Assembly (NCBI GenBank): GCA_020747015.1 | Contig: JAGTJM010000017.1 | Coordinates: 558,001-622,000 of the forward strand | Direction of reading: 5' to 3' | From: Pyrenochaeta sp. MPI-SDFR-AT-0127 | Lineage: Eukaryota > Ascomycota > Dothideomycetes > Pleosporales > Cucurbitariaceae | DNA: 64,000 nucleotides | Shown here: one piece after another, positions 11,244 to 23,241 of the stretch | Layout of the letters: each line of letters starts with the position of its first letter | Position numbering within the stretch: position 1 is the stretch's first letter | The notes under the pieces: model-generated | What the model was told of the DNA's origin: nothing | What the model saw: the letters and a program-made list of their open reading frames with translations, nothing else | Database searches by the model: none | Made by a program: the position numbers and the translations under genes

Positions 11244-13138
11244 ATGGGACTCTTTTGGTCATTTGGAGGTGTCTTCCTCCTCGCCTCTACCATTCGAGCT
11301 GCTGTTTCATCGACTGGCTTCACGGTGTCTCTGGCAGATATTGACTATTTCCTGCCACCAAAACCCGTCGCTAGCATTGCAGACTACCAAGAAATCAAAG
11401 CATCATTTGAGGATGGTTTTTTTGTGCCATTCACCGTCGTTGGAGATGATGGGATCATAGCCGCATACGCTGAAGATGATGTATGGTCAGAAAGCTTTCT
11501 TGAAGGTGTGTATGTTCACAGCTTCAAAATTTAATCACAGTCAGCTTATATCCTTCAGTATTATATGTGCATGGTGGCAATATGTCGGTGAACGTCTCTT
11601 CTACTGTTCTATCTGGCATAGCATCTAGCGAGCTTGCGCCCGGCCCCTACTTCATCAATGCTGTTGGACAAATCTTTGAGGCCTGGAGATTATTTTCTGA
11701 TGTACAAGGAGCCTTCACGGAATCCACCATCTCTAATGGTGATGGATCCTTCTCTGTATTGCCAGCCGGTACTGTTGGCCAAAAGCAGGCCATTGCTGTG
11801 CCTTCCCGGCTCTACTTTACGAAGACTGCTGAAAAGCCGTTGGCTGGAGTGCGCATTGGTATCAAGGACATATTCGACATCAAGGGCTTGCGCACTTCGA
11901 ACGGTAACAGGGCGTGGTACTGGCTATACCCACCTGCCAGTAATACCGCTCCGCCAGTTCAGAACTTGATCGACGCTGGAGCTGTCATCGTAGGGAAGAT
12001 GCTCACTTCGCAGTTCGCCAACGGAGAAACAGCCACAGCTGACTGGGTCGACTACCATGAGGCTTTCAACCCACGTGGTGACGGTTACCAGGACACGTCT
12101 TCTAGCTCTTCCGGTGGTGGATCTGGTGCTGCTTCGTACGCATGGTTGGACGTCACACTTGGCTCAGACACTGGAGGCAGTGTGCGAGGTCCCTCGCAAG
12201 TACAAGGACTATACGGCAACCGGCCTTCGCACGGTTTAATATCCCTTGACCACACAATGCCTCTTAGCCCTGTGCTAGATACCCCTGGCTTGTTGGCCCG
12301 TGATCCAATTGTCTGGCAAGAAGCGGCGCAAGCGATGTACGGCTCAAGTGTCACCATTACGGACGCGTATCCAACAAGAATCAAGACACTCGCCTGGCCT
12401 ATCTCAGCGAGCAGCATCGCTGACCAACTGTTAATCGATTTTCTCGGCAACGTGACTGCCTTCTTACGCGCCAACACGACCGCATATAATGTCACGGCAT
12501 CCTTTGGTGAAGATAACCCGGATCTTGCGCCTTTGACCACTCTCATGAACATCACCTACGTCGTACTGATGACCAAGCAGCAGGTTGAACTTGTTCGGGA
12601 ACCGTTTTACGCAGACTATGCGGCCAAACACGATGGCCGCAGACCATTCGTCAACCCAGTGCCCCTCGCTCGTTGGGCCTGGGCTGATAATCACGATGTC
12701 AGCGTTGATGAAGCTATTGCAAATAAGACAATGTTCATGAAGTGGGCCAATGAAACGTTGCTAGCTCCCTCTCCACAGACATGCTCTGAATCGCTAGTAA
12801 TGTATGTCGGTTCAGCCCCGCATACCAACTATCGTAACGTCTATTCCGACGGGCCTGGTATTCCGTTCGGGTTCAGCAACGGCCGCATCTCGGTCATGTC
12901 TGAGGCGCCCGACTTTGTGGTCCCCATTGGAGAGGCGCCGTACAATTCGACCGTCACAGGGCATGTAGAGTATCTTCCCGTTACGGCGAACTTCATGGCG
13001 GCTAAAGGGTGTGACGGTATGTTGTTTTCCCTGATAAGAAATTTGTACAACGCAGGAGTGCTGAAGAAGAGCTTGCCTGGGAGGAGTGGTGTGACTGGTG
13101 GGAAGATCCTGTTCAGGAGAGGGATGGCCGAGTATTAA
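11244..13138 (+). CDS. Secreted amidase-signature family hydrolase
   Basis: Exons 11244-11505 and 11559-13138 (53-nt intron, phase kept) encode 613 aa. The first 23 residues (MGLFWSFGGVFLLASTIRAA...) look like a signal peptide. Residues of about 25-150 form an N-terminal domain seen in some fungal amidases. The amidase-signature core follows, with all three parts of the Ser-cisSer-Lys triad visible: Lys near residue 190 in GIKDIFDIKG, the cis-Ser near 270 in SSSSSGGGSGA, and the nucleophilic Ser near 295 in GSDTGGSVRGP. The spacing of about 80 and 25 residues is that of the family. The enzyme should hydrolyse an amide bond outside the cell or in a vacuole, substrate unknown. It may be broad-specificity scavenging or detoxification. 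Several N-glycosylation sequons (NVT, NTT, NKT, NET) support secretion. Confidence 0.9.
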
Positions 13139-13916
13139 CAAAAACGGTCAGGTTGATAGTATATGCGATCTGGAGTCATAACTGAATTATAGCTGCATGA
13201 ATGTATAAAAGTGATAAGTCTTGTGCTTCGCATATAAGTGCCGTATCAGGCTGCGAGAGCTGAGGTCAGTAGAGGCCCAGTCCGGGTACTTCAGGGTTCG
13301 AGAGCACTTCACCAAATTCCGTGTTAGCGGAAGGGATGTTGGCGGATTCTGCAAAGAAAATGAGTTCTTTAATACCGGGAACAAACTCTCCGCATTTTGG
13401 AAAATTGAGTATGCTTCATTATCGTGAGCAGCAGCGTGGGTGTACGTGAGGCTTGAGTGCTGTACTATGCGAGCATCTTCACTTTACGATCTTTCCCAAA
13501 ATTGACGTCATTGTTCTTGACGCGTGCATGAACGCGCCCACCGGTCAAGATACCAGAACAAAATTTGGAAAATCTCCAACGTTGCTGCGGGTTGACGCGT
13601 GGATGTGCAAGTTCCTGGAGAAAGATGTGGAAGCTTAGTGTCTGGCGGGCAGGAAAGGGAGTGGGCACGGGTGCTACGCTTATGGAACGGCGGCTAGGGT
13701 CACAACAGCCTACCGTACCGAGACGCGATTGTGATTATTCTTCTACTCCCCCATCCTTCCCTCACTTTGACTACCCACGCCCCTACGGTTCCAACGCGCC
13801 CACCACCCCATCAGATACGGGCCTTGATCGAATCCAGGAATCAATCGACAGTCTTTGCGCGATTGAACCATCCTTTTCCTTACGATTAGACGCGGCGGAC
13901 AGCCCAAACGGGCAAC
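13139..13916. other. Intergenic, probable ISWI promoter
   Basis: No gene was seen. Pyrimidine-rich tracts just before 13800 fit a 5' leader of the downstream ISWI gene. Confidence 0.45.
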
Positions 13917-16900
13917 ATGGCGAGGAAGAGTAATGTCGATTCCGACGGTCCCTCAACAGGTGACGCCTCGGCGCACTCTGACGTCGAGATGCAAGACCGA
14001 GACGACAAAATGAACGGTTTCAAGAAATTTGGTGTAAGCGCGACCTGATCTGCGCCATCATGCTCTCTACACGGGGACAAGGTTGGCTGCGGTGACGACG
14101 ACAGCAGAGAAAAATGACTGACATCTTTGTTATAGTACTATCAAGACACGCCAGACTACACAGTACGAACTCCACTTGCCCCTTCTACCGCGTCACGTCT
14201 CCCACAAACTGACATTCAGCCAGGACTCAGACACCCAGCCAAATACCACAGCAAGTAGCGTCGCGGGTGACCACGCGCCACTTGACGGCCGAAAGAAGCG
14301 CGCTGAAGTTATGAATATGCGTAAGAGCATCTACGGCAGGAAGCACGACCGCTTGGGCGCGTCAAAGGTGCGTCTAAACCGTTTGGCGCAATATCAGCAG
14401 TACACCACTAACTCCATATTTCATCACAGGAAGATGATACGATTCGACGCTTCCGATACCTCCTTGGCCTCACCGACCTCTTCCGCCATTTCATCGACAC
14501 GAACCCCAATCCGCGCATCAAAGATATTCTCGCCGAGATCGACCGCCAAGACGCTGAAGAAATCAGGAAAACCAAGGCAAGCAAGGTGCGCAAAGGTGGT
14601 GCAGCTGCGGAACGGCGGCGCAAGACGGAGCAGGAAGAAGATGCTGAACTCGTGCGTGAAGAGAAGCACGGCGGACACAATGAAACAGTCTTTCGCGAGT
14701 CGCCAGGCTACATTCAGGGCGGTACTATGCGCGACTACCAGGTTGCAGGCCTCAACTGGCTGATCTCCCTTCATGAGAATGGTATCTCAGGAATCCTCGC
14801 CGATGAGATGGGCCTTGGAAAGACACTGCAGACTATTTCTTTTATTGGCTACCTCCGCTACATTGCCGGCATTACAGGACCTCATCTCGTTGCTGTGCCA
14901 AAGTCAACATTGGACAACTGGAAGCGCGAGTTTGGAAAGTGGTGTCCGGAGATCAATGTCCTGGTGCTCCAGGGCAACAAGGATGATCGCGCAGAGCTGA
15001 TCAAGGACCGACTTGTGGACGAGAAGTTCGACGTTTGCATAACGAGTTATGAGATGATTCTGCGCGAGAAGTCGCACTTGAAGAAATTCGCATGGGAGTA
15101 CATCATCATTGACGAGGCCCATCGTATCAAGAATGAGGAGTCGTCCCTAGCACAGATGGTGCGCGTGTTCAACTCGCGCAACCGGCTGCTCATTACCGGT
15201 ACACCTCTACAAAACAACTTGCACGAACTTTGGGCTTTGCTCAACTTCCTGCTGCCAGATGTTTTCGGCGACTCTGCGGCCTTCGATGACTGGTTCTCAC
15301 AGCAAAATGCGGATTCCGACACGGTCGTTCAGCAGCTCCACAAAGTCTTGCGACCCTTCTTGCTACGACGTGTAAAGGCCGATGTGGAGAAGTCGCTATT
15401 ACCGAAGAAGGAAGTCAATTTGTACGTTGGCATGTCCGATATGCAAGTCCAGTGGTACAAGAAGATTCTTGAGAAGGATATCGATGCAGTCAATGGTGGA
15501 GCTGGTAATAAGGAGTCCAAGACACGACTCCTCAACATTGTCATGCAGCTGCGAAAGTGCTGCAATCACCCATATCTCTTCGAAGGCGCTGAGCCTGGTC
15601 CACCATATACCACGGATGAGCACTTGGTCACCAACGCCGCAAAGATGGTCATGCTAGACAAGCTTCTCAAGCGCATGAAAGCCCAAGGTAGCAGGGTCCT
15701 TATCTTCTCGCAAATGAGTCGTGTATTAGACATCATGGAGGATTACTCGGTCATGCGAGGCTACCAGTACTGCCGTATCGATGGTTCCACCGCCCACGAA
15801 GACAGAATTCAGGCCATCGATGATTACAACAAAGAAGGCTCAGAGAAGTTCTTGTTTTTGTTAACGACTCGTGCTGGTGGCTTGGGCATCAACTTGACCA
15901 CTGCAGACATTGTTGTCCTCTTCGACAGCGATTGGAATCCACAGGCAGATCTGCAAGCTATGGACCGTGCGCATCGTATTGGCCAGACTAAGCAGGTTTA
16001 TGTCTTCCGTTTTGTGACTGAGAGCGCTATCGAAGAGAAGGTACTAGAGCGTGCGGCTCAAAAGCTGCGCCTTGATCAGCTTGTCATTCAGCAGGGACGC
16101 ACTCAACAGCCTGTGAAAAACGCAGCCTCAAAGGACGAGCTTCTAACCATGATTCAACACGGTGCTGAAAAGGTTTTCAACAGCAAAGGCTCACTAGGCC
16201 TATCTACCGACGGCGACCTTGGCGATGATGAGTTCGATGCGGTCATGAAGCGTGGTGAAGAGATGACACAGAAGCTCAATAAGAGGTACGAGGCACTCGG
16301 TCTCGACGACTTGCAAAAATTCACGTCAGACTCTACATACGAATGGAATGGCGAGACATTCCAGCCACGCAAGAAGGAAATTGGCCTTTCATGGATCAAC
16401 CCTTCGAAGCGTGAGCGCAAGGAACAAAATTACGGCATCGACTCATACTATCGGAAGACGCTTGTGACGGGTGGCCGAACCGAAAATAAACAACCTAGGA
16501 TTCCTCGTGCCCCGAAACAAATCTTCATCCACGATTACCAGTTTTTCCCCGATCGACTTGCGGAACTTCAGGACAAAGAGACGGCTTGGTACCGCAAAGA
16601 GAACAATCTCAAAGCGCCTCTACCTGAAGGTCCTGATGAAGATCTCGAGGCCCGTGAAGCTGACCAGGAACTTGCGCAGAAGGAAATCGACAACGCTGAG
16701 CCTTTGACCGAAGAGGAAAAGGCTGAGAAGGAGCGACTGATTGAAAAGGGTTTCCCAGAGTGGAACAAGCGAGACTTCCAACAGTTTCTCAACGGATCTG
16801 CCAAGTACGGCCGAACAAATTACGAGGGAATTTCCGAGGAAGTCGACGGAAAAGAAGCCGACGAGATTGCTGACTATGCCAAAGTGTTTTGGAAGAAATA

Positions 16901-17563
16901 CAAAACTCTCGACAACTGGCAGAAGCATCTCGGTGTCATCGAGGAGGGCGAGTTACGTGTTCGCCAATCAGAGGAGAGGAAGCGACTTATTGCGAAGAAG
17001 ATTGGCATGTATCGGATGCCGCTGCAGCAGATGGTCATCAAGTATACCGTATCGACAACGAACAAGAAGGTGTATACGGAGGAAGAAGACAAGTTTCTTG
17101 TTGTGATGCTGCACAAGCATGGCGTTGAGGGAGATCTGATCTACGAGAAGATTCGAGACGAGATCCGCGAGTCGCCTTTGTTCCGTTTTGACTGGTTCTT
17201 CCTGAGCCGCACGCCACAGGAAATCGGACGCCGTTGCACCACATTGATATCAGCCATTGTTCGTGAGTTGAGTGAGGGCGAGGTGAAAACTGGTAAAGGT
17301 GGTAAGCGAGCACTAGAAGAGGAGGAGACGGAGGAAGAAGAGGAAGAGCCTGTCAAGAAGAAAACAGCGACGGCCAAGAACGGTGTCAAGGTGCGTACAT
17401 TAGTAGACCATTTGGTATTGCATGTGCTAACATAAGGCAGAATAAGCAACTTGATGCTGTCAAGGGTAAAGCTTCTCCGGCGTCAACATCAACGTCTCGA
17501 GCCAGTAGCGTTGTCTCGAACGGCTCGACGGCGAAACCAAAGGGCAAGGGCAAGAAGAAATAA
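13917..17563 (+). CDS. ISW2: ISWI-family chromatin-remodelling ATPase
   Basis: This is the catalytic subunit of an ISWI nucleosome-spacing complex in the nucleus. Exons are 13917-14033, 14136-14162 (27 nt), 14224-14367, 14430-17390 and 17441-17563, giving 1123 aa, close to the usual 1050-1130 for fungal ISWI. The N-terminal ISWI motif RFRYLLGLTDLFRHFID follows an acidic start. The SNF2 ATPase comes next: Walker A in DEMGLGKT near residue 220, DEAH box near 324 (IIDEAHRIKNEES), and the helicase C lobe ending DRAHRIGQ. The C-terminal half has HAND (from about 785), SANT (about 870-920) and SLIDE (about 965-1040), then a poly-Glu and Lys-rich tail. The start MARKSNVDSDG is chosen because it links to the rest through phase-matched introns. 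Whether it is the functional equivalent of yeast Isw1 or Isw2 cannot be settled here, since many filamentous fungi have a single gene. Confidence 0.95.
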
Positions 17564-18220
17564 GTGTACGTTGGCCGAGGGTACGATAGAGTGGCATGAT
17601 CTGGTGTTTTGGCGCGTGTTCAAGAAGGGCAAGTGAACAAGCTCGGCCCATTGGGGCAAGGATTCAAGGACCGATATTTCAGTCTTTCAGCATTGGTTTT
17701 GCTGAGGGCTGTTTTGCATGCTGGGCTTTCGACGGCTCTCAAGTTTTGGTGTGCATTAGCGTTTTAGAGCTGTAATTGATACAAATGTTCAATCTTCTTA
17801 CGACGTCCTTGTTTACCCTGTGGCGGTGACCATGTGGCTGCTGTGGCGGTGGCGTGGCGGCGGGGCAAATGCGAGTAGGGGCCTATGACGCGCGCTTTGC
17901 CCGCCAAAGCCTACTTGGACTTTCTTGCGCGATTCCTGGCCATTTTCTCTCTCCAGTGTGAAGTGGTTCTACTTAGAAACATCCTGCATTTGCATTCTAC
18001 TCAAAACCCAGTCTACATAGCCATTTCAAGACCGCCATTTCCTCGAGGCGCGAGGTCCAGGTATGCAAACCTCACCGCCCCTCCGAAGCTTCGGGAAGCT
18101 TCTGCGTCTGAAGCCAGACTGAACTCCACTAACAACTGCCACAATAGAGAATCGCATACGTTCTTCCCCTCGCATAACATAGAAATCTTTTTCGCAACAT
18201 AGAAAGCGTGTCCTGTCAAG
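17564..18220. other. 3' end of ISWI and GET3 promoter
   Basis: Between two tandem genes. Nothing coding was recognised; a pyrimidine-rich, CT-containing leader lies close to the GET3 start. Confidence 0.5.
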
Positions 18221-19372
18221 ATGGCGTCCACGGCACTCATTGATTCCGATTCGCTTGAGCCTACACTCCAGAACATCCTCGACCAAAAGACCTTGCGCTG
18301 GATATTCGTTGGCGGCAAGGGCGGTGTAGGCAAGACAACCACTTCTTGTTCTCTGGCTATACAGCTCGCAAAGCACCGCAAGTCAGTCCTCCTGATCTCG
18401 ACCGACCCCGCACACAACCTGTCAGACGCGTTCAATCAGAAATTTGGCAAGGATGCGCGGCTTATCAATGGCTTCGACAACCTGAGTGCCATGGAGATCG
18501 ATCCAAATGGCAGTATACAAGACTTGCTTGCGAGCGGAGCGGAGGAGGGCCAGGATCCCATGGCAGGGTTGGGAGGCATGGGAAATATGATGCAGGATCT
18601 TGCGTTCAGTGTATGTTGCACTTTGCTTTGACAGCAAGGGTGGAAGAGAATTGGAAATCACAGGGGCTAACATGACATGTAACAGATCCCCGGTGTAGAC
18701 GAAGCCATGTCCTTTGCTGAAGTGCTCAAGCAAGTAAAGTCAATGTCCTATGAAGTCATCATCTTTGACACCGCGCCCACCGGTCACACTCTGCGCTTCC
18801 TACAGTTCCCCACTGTCATGGAGAAGGCACTCTCAAAGGTCTCCCAGCTGTCTCGTCAGTTTGGCCCCATGTTGAACTCATTCCTAGGCGCATCAGGGCG
18901 CTTGCCAAACGGACAGAATATGGATGAACTGATTGAGAAGATGGAAGCACTGCAAAAGACCATTGGCGAGGTCAATGGACAGTTCAAGGATGCAGACCTC
19001 ACCACGTTTGTGTGTGTCTGCATTCCCGAGTTCCTGAGTCTTTATGAGACGGAGAGGATGATCCAGGAACTCAACAGCTACGAGATCGACACACATGCGA
19101 TTGTGGTGAACCAGCTACTATTTCCAAAGAAGGACAATCCATGCGAGCAGTGCAATGCGCGACGGAAGATGCAGAAGAAGTATCTGGATCAGATCGAGGA
19201 ACTCTACGACGAGTTCAACGTGGTCAAGATGCCCTTATTGGTAGAGGAGGTGCGAGGAAAAGAGAAACTGGAGAAGTGGGTCGCTCTTGTTACATTATGC
19301 AAGAAGAAAAATGCTGACATCGACAACAGATTCAGTGAGATGCTTGTCAAGCCTTTCGTGCCCCCGGAGTAA
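18221..19372 (+). CDS. GET3: GET3 / ArsA-type ATPase for tail-anchored proteins
   Basis: The cytosolic homodimeric ATPase that delivers tail-anchored membrane proteins to the Get1/Get2 receptor of the ER. Exons are 18221-18610, 18686-19275 and 19330-19372, giving 340 aa, the usual family length. The deviant Walker A GGKGGVGKTT is at residues 31-40, followed by the switch I DPAHNLSDAF, switch II DTAPTGHTLR, the zinc-binding CEQC of the dimer interface, and LVEEVRGKEKLEKFSE near the end. The last intron (54 nt, GTGGGT..CAG with a GCTGAC branch site) is a multiple of three and has no stop, so an unspliced reading inserts 18 extra residues into the otherwise conserved KLEKFSEML motif; I therefore remove it. 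Constitutive housekeeping expression is expected. Confidence 0.95.
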
Positions 19373-21108
19373 ACACGCAACGTTGCATCCGGTACGCGGC
19401 TAGGCACGGTGACGAGAAGACGGATTCGAGTCGCGTCGACAGCCTCGATGCGAAGCTTGATGGAGCGATTCAGTACATGGACGGCAATATCTCGTTGAAA
19501 GCTCGCTCCGAAGAAATTTTGCCCATGTAGCCGCCCACGGTACCACGTGGTCTCCGCATTTTCTCCACCATTCAATTCTTCGCGTCGACGGGCGGAAATA
19601 TTTTGCTCTAGCGACTAGCTTTGATCTGCAGCCAGCATCAATGGAAATTTCACCGACCAGCTAGCGTTTTCTTCCTGCGACCTTTCCTGTTCCTTATGTG
19701 TATGCCCGTGGACAGCTGACAAGGCCCACAGAGCGCTTGGGGAGAGAGACAGTGTCGCGCGACAGCTCCAAGGATGCATGAAGGAAGTATTTCCACCATC
19801 TTTTCTCAGCTCAAGGTGCATTTAGCCTCATGCCCAGGATATTGGGGATCTACACGACCCCCCGCATGAACCCGAGAAGCTAACCGAGATTGGTGGCTCT
19901 CCGAGGTGCATCCTGCTTTGTACACCTATTCACTGCTTACGAGCAGCAAGTCGAGTGTGTGCCGGTAGTTCGTGGGGTACATGGCTCCTTCCTGAACTTG
20001 TGTCTTACTCCGGAGTCACCTGCGACGATACGACGTCATGCCTTTTACCCCGCAAACACGACTCCAACGACAATTTCCATGTGAATCCCGTCTGGACAAG
20101 AGGAATCTCGCCAGTGACATGGTATGCGTGTAGTTCACCCTCCTTGCACAAAAGTTTATGCACAACTGCTGATCTTAGGCCTGAGGGCATGCTGATGATC
20201 AGTATTGGACATGGGTTGTCGACAATGGGGGATACTTGGTTCCTGGTCCCAAGCACCCAGATCTCGGGTGGGCCGAGGCCAGGATCACATTCTGGACAAT
20301 GTGAAAGTGCCCACGAACAATCATTGGCATGTTGTTTCGAGGCTAAACTAGATCCCGATGCGAGATTGGCGCACGTCAGTAAACGCTGTGTTCATGCGGG
20401 ATGGCGGTCAAGGCGGGCGGCTCCATGCCGTTCCACGTTTGCGATCAATGCTCGCACGCATCCAACTGCAAACGACAAGTATAGTATCAACCCTTGGTTG
20501 AAAAGGGGTGCGGAGGCAACGTCTCGCTGACGGCAGTGCTGGCAGCTGGACTCTCGGGTTCCGAATACCATAATACGAATGCTGGGCCACAAGTATACCA
20601 GCACGCGCAGACTTCCCCTTCCGGACATTGCACCGTCCATGATCACCACTACTAAGCTTAGCACTCATACCTCGTGCCTTGTACCTCCACATACACACTT
20701 ACACTTGACAACGGCAATATATCTAAACTTAGTAAGGTACCTGTTCGCTGACCCTGGTAGAAGATGGGAAGTTCGGATTACCGGCTCGCCAAAAGAAGTG
20801 GCATGCTGGGTCGGGCCAGGGCCAGGGTCCCTACAACCACGTTTGTTTCCGCATTCTCTAGTCTGTGCGGTGAGGTCGAGCAGGGCAAACTGTTTTTGGT
20901 ACGGAGTGGAGTAGAAGCGAACTGGTATAAGAGTGTGGTCGTTCTCCTCATTATGTCGATTGTTGTTTGTCGGTGTCCACCCCTCTAAGCTCCACTTCCT
21001 CCTCTCCCTTCCTTCGCCGGATTGTATCGGACAAGGCCACGGTTTCTCTCCGCTTTCTGCAACCAAAATTTGGATACCAGGAAAGGTCACTTGCTGGATA
21101 AAACCAAC
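19373..21108. other. 1.7-kb gene-poor region before the lipase
   Basis: An open frame of 191 codons at 19955-20530 has no family features and odd composition, so I do not call it. A palindrome ACCACGTGGT lies at 19542-19551 (E-box type). The last 200 bases, pyrimidine-rich with GGTATAAG near 20920, look like the lipase promoter. Confidence 0.45.
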
Positions 21109-22082
21109 ATGCCTTCCATCATGCGACTCGGAGCCCTGCTCCTCGGTGCAGTTCACTCTGTCACTGCGGCACCAGTAGATCTCGAGAAAAGAGGTATGTT
21201 GCATTCCATACATACTCACACACTCAGTCATATCCTGACTTGAACGCAGCCGTCTCAGCAAATGTCCTTGACCAACTTCAATTCTTCAGCCAGTACTCTG
21301 CCGCGGCCTACTGTCTGGGCAACAACAATAGCCCGAACACAAAGGTCACGTGTCCGCAGGGGAATTGCGCGAGAGTGGAGGCAGCGAACACGAATACGCT
21401 GACCGAGTTTGAAAACTCGATCAAGTCCGATGTCACTGGCTTTGTTGCTACGGACACAACCAACAAGCTCATTGTACTGTCCTTCCGAGGATCTCGAAGT
21501 GTACGCAACTGGTTGACAAATTTGAACTTCCCGGTGGCTCCCACTACCGTCTGCGCAACCTGCTCCTCCAGTATTGGATTCTGGTCCTCCTGGCTCGAGG
21601 CCCAATCAAATGTCCTCTCCGCCATCACCAAGGCACGCGCCCAATACCCCAGCTACAAGATCGTGGCAACAGGCCACTCACTCGGCGGCGCCCTGGCTTC
21701 CCTTGCCGCCGGCGTCCTGCGATCCCAAGGCGTGACTGTCGATCTTTACACGTACGGCGCGCCAAAAATCGGCCTTGAAGGCATCTCTCAGTACCTGTCG
21801 TCTACATCGCGCGGCCAGACCTATCGCGTGACCCACAAGGCAGACCCCGTTCCCAAACTGCCCCCTGCACTCCTCGGATACCGACACATCAGCCCAGAGT
21901 ACTACGTCACCAGCGGTAATACCGCCATGCCAGGTACCGGCGATGTCAAGGTTTTGACCGGCACACTCAATCTTGCTGGCAACGAGGGCGACTTTGGTAT
22001 CGATGTTGATGCGCATTTGTGGTACTTTGGACACATTAGCGCGTGTGAGGGCGTCGAGGGAATCGAGATTAAGAAGTCATGA
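21109..22082 (+). CDS. Secreted class 3 (Thermomyces-type) triacylglycerol lipase
   Basis: Exons 21109-21193 and 21250-22082 (56-nt intron) encode 305 aa. It resembles the classic secreted fungal lipases of the Thermomyces/Rhizomucor group over its full length. The first exon gives a signal peptide (MPSIMRLGALLLGAVHSVTA) and a short propeptide ending in Lys-Arg, a Kex2-type cleavage site, exactly where the intron falls. The mature protein starts around AVSANVLDQLQFFSQYSAAAYC. Catalytic residues: the nucleophile Ser172 in GHSLGG, the Asp in HKADPVPKLPP, and the His in DAHLWYFG near the C-terminus. LSFRGSRSVRNW matches the oxyanion and lid region of the family. Six or more cysteines suit disulfides. 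It would release fatty acids from lipids outside the cell, for nutrition or plant contact. Confidence 0.95.
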
Positions 22083-22419
22083 TTTATGAACGTGATGAAA
22101 TTCAAAACAGGTATGAATGTTATGACAAAAAGCTGTAGTTTTCGGTAATTTGTAAATACAATTAATTCATTGTTAATACTTTGTGCAATGCTCCGTGATT
22201 GGAACATGAGGCGGTGATACAGACACATGCGAGTTTTTGAAGGACGGTGCTAGATAGCTGGTGAGTTCTCGCTAGCATACTTCTTGAAAACTTACGAAAT
22301 AGTAAAATGTTTCTAGATCGCTGATGGGTTCGTTAATGGGCCTTCTCCAGGATGATGTTCATGCACCCCATCTCACCTACATTTCCACATGATTTTACAC
22401 AATAGCAAACCTATCATAT
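22083..22419. other. Short convergent intergenic spacer
   Basis: Contains the 3' ends of the lipase (plus strand) and the aldolase-like gene (minus strand). It is AT-rich, with several possible polyadenylation signals and no gene. Confidence 0.5.
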
Positions 22420-23241
22420 TTACACCTTCATTCCCGCAACTTTCCCCTTCTCCGGCTCCCCCTCTTCACTCTCATATAATGGATTGACCTGCACTTCCCG
22501 CAACCACAGCCGGAACGATTTGTCTTGACACTTTGCATTCATAACCGCACACGCTTTCGCTTCTTCAGGCGTCAAATACGTAACACGTCCTGGATCGCCT
22601 TCTGCAAGCGCAATCGCCTGCGCCAATAAGCGGCAATTCATCTGTGTATAGATGGCACGGTAGACTGCTTCTTCGACGGAAGCGCCGAAAGTCGTGAAGC
22701 CGTGTTTGTGCTGGAGTACCACGGGCTGGCTATCTGACAAGTGGGTTGCAAGCGCGGCACCAAGGGATTGGCTTTTAATCAGCATGTCCTGTTGAAACGG
22801 CTCCTTGAGGTTTCTGTACGTCGTTGAAATGTCGAATACGGGTACGCTTGCGCCTAGGAATCCGGCCATGTGGGAGACTGGCCGAACGGGTACGCCCCCG
22901 AGTGTGAACGGAATGACCACCTCAGAGTGCGAGTGTACGACGCAATTTGCCTCGGGGAATTTCCTCAGCACCTCGCCGTGGATGTAGCGCTCTGAGTAGC
23001 CTTGTGGGGCATCCGCGTCTACTGGTGTCGAGTCCTTGACCCAGTAGGAGATGAAGTCGCTGGCATATTTGACGAGGGCTGGGGCACCTGGGTCGTAGGC
23101 GGCTATAATGTATTGATCTTTATTGAGCGGGTGGCGGACTGAGATGTGTCCAAATGCATCTACGAGGCCGTGGTGGTGCAATATATGGTTCGCACGGATG
23201 AGGAGGCGGAGTTGTTGAAGGAGTTGCTGTGGTACAGCCAT
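22420..23241 (-). CDS. Class II aldolase/adducin-domain protein
   Basis: A single exon of 273 aa filling the class II aldolase/adducin fold. Metal ligands are visible as HSHSE (His103, His105) and the third histidine region LQHKHGFTTFG (about 178-180). HGLVDAFGHISVR near residue 24 is the conserved N-terminal motif in which class II aldolases bind the substrate phosphate or carboxylate. Bacterial relatives are fuculose- or ribulose-phosphate aldolases/epimerases, and fungal members include decarboxylase-like enzymes of unknown substrate. The protein has no targeting signal and is probably cytosolic. It is divergent from the luciferase-domain gene 534 bp away and convergent with the lipase. 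The start at 23241 gives MAVPQQLLQQLR, with no better upstream ATG. The fold is secure, the reaction unknown. Confidence 0.85.
   Translation of the reverse strand: MAVPQQLLQQLRLLIRANHILHHHGLVDAFGHISVRHPLNKDQYIIAAYDPGAPALVKYASDFISYWVKDSTPVDADAPQGYSERYIHGEVLRKFPEANCVVHSHSEVVIPFTLGGVPVRPVSHMAGFLGASVPVFDISTTYRNLKEPFQQDMLIKSQSLGAALATHLSDSQPVVLQHKHGFTTFGASVEEAVYRAIYTQMNCRLLAQAIALAEGDPGRVTYLTPEEAKACAVMNAKCQDKSFRLWLREVQVNPLYESEEGEPEKGKVAGMKV

Noticed and set aside
19955..20530. 191-codon open frame upstream of the lipase
   Set aside because: No family features, odd composition, no splice partners, and it overlaps other random frames.
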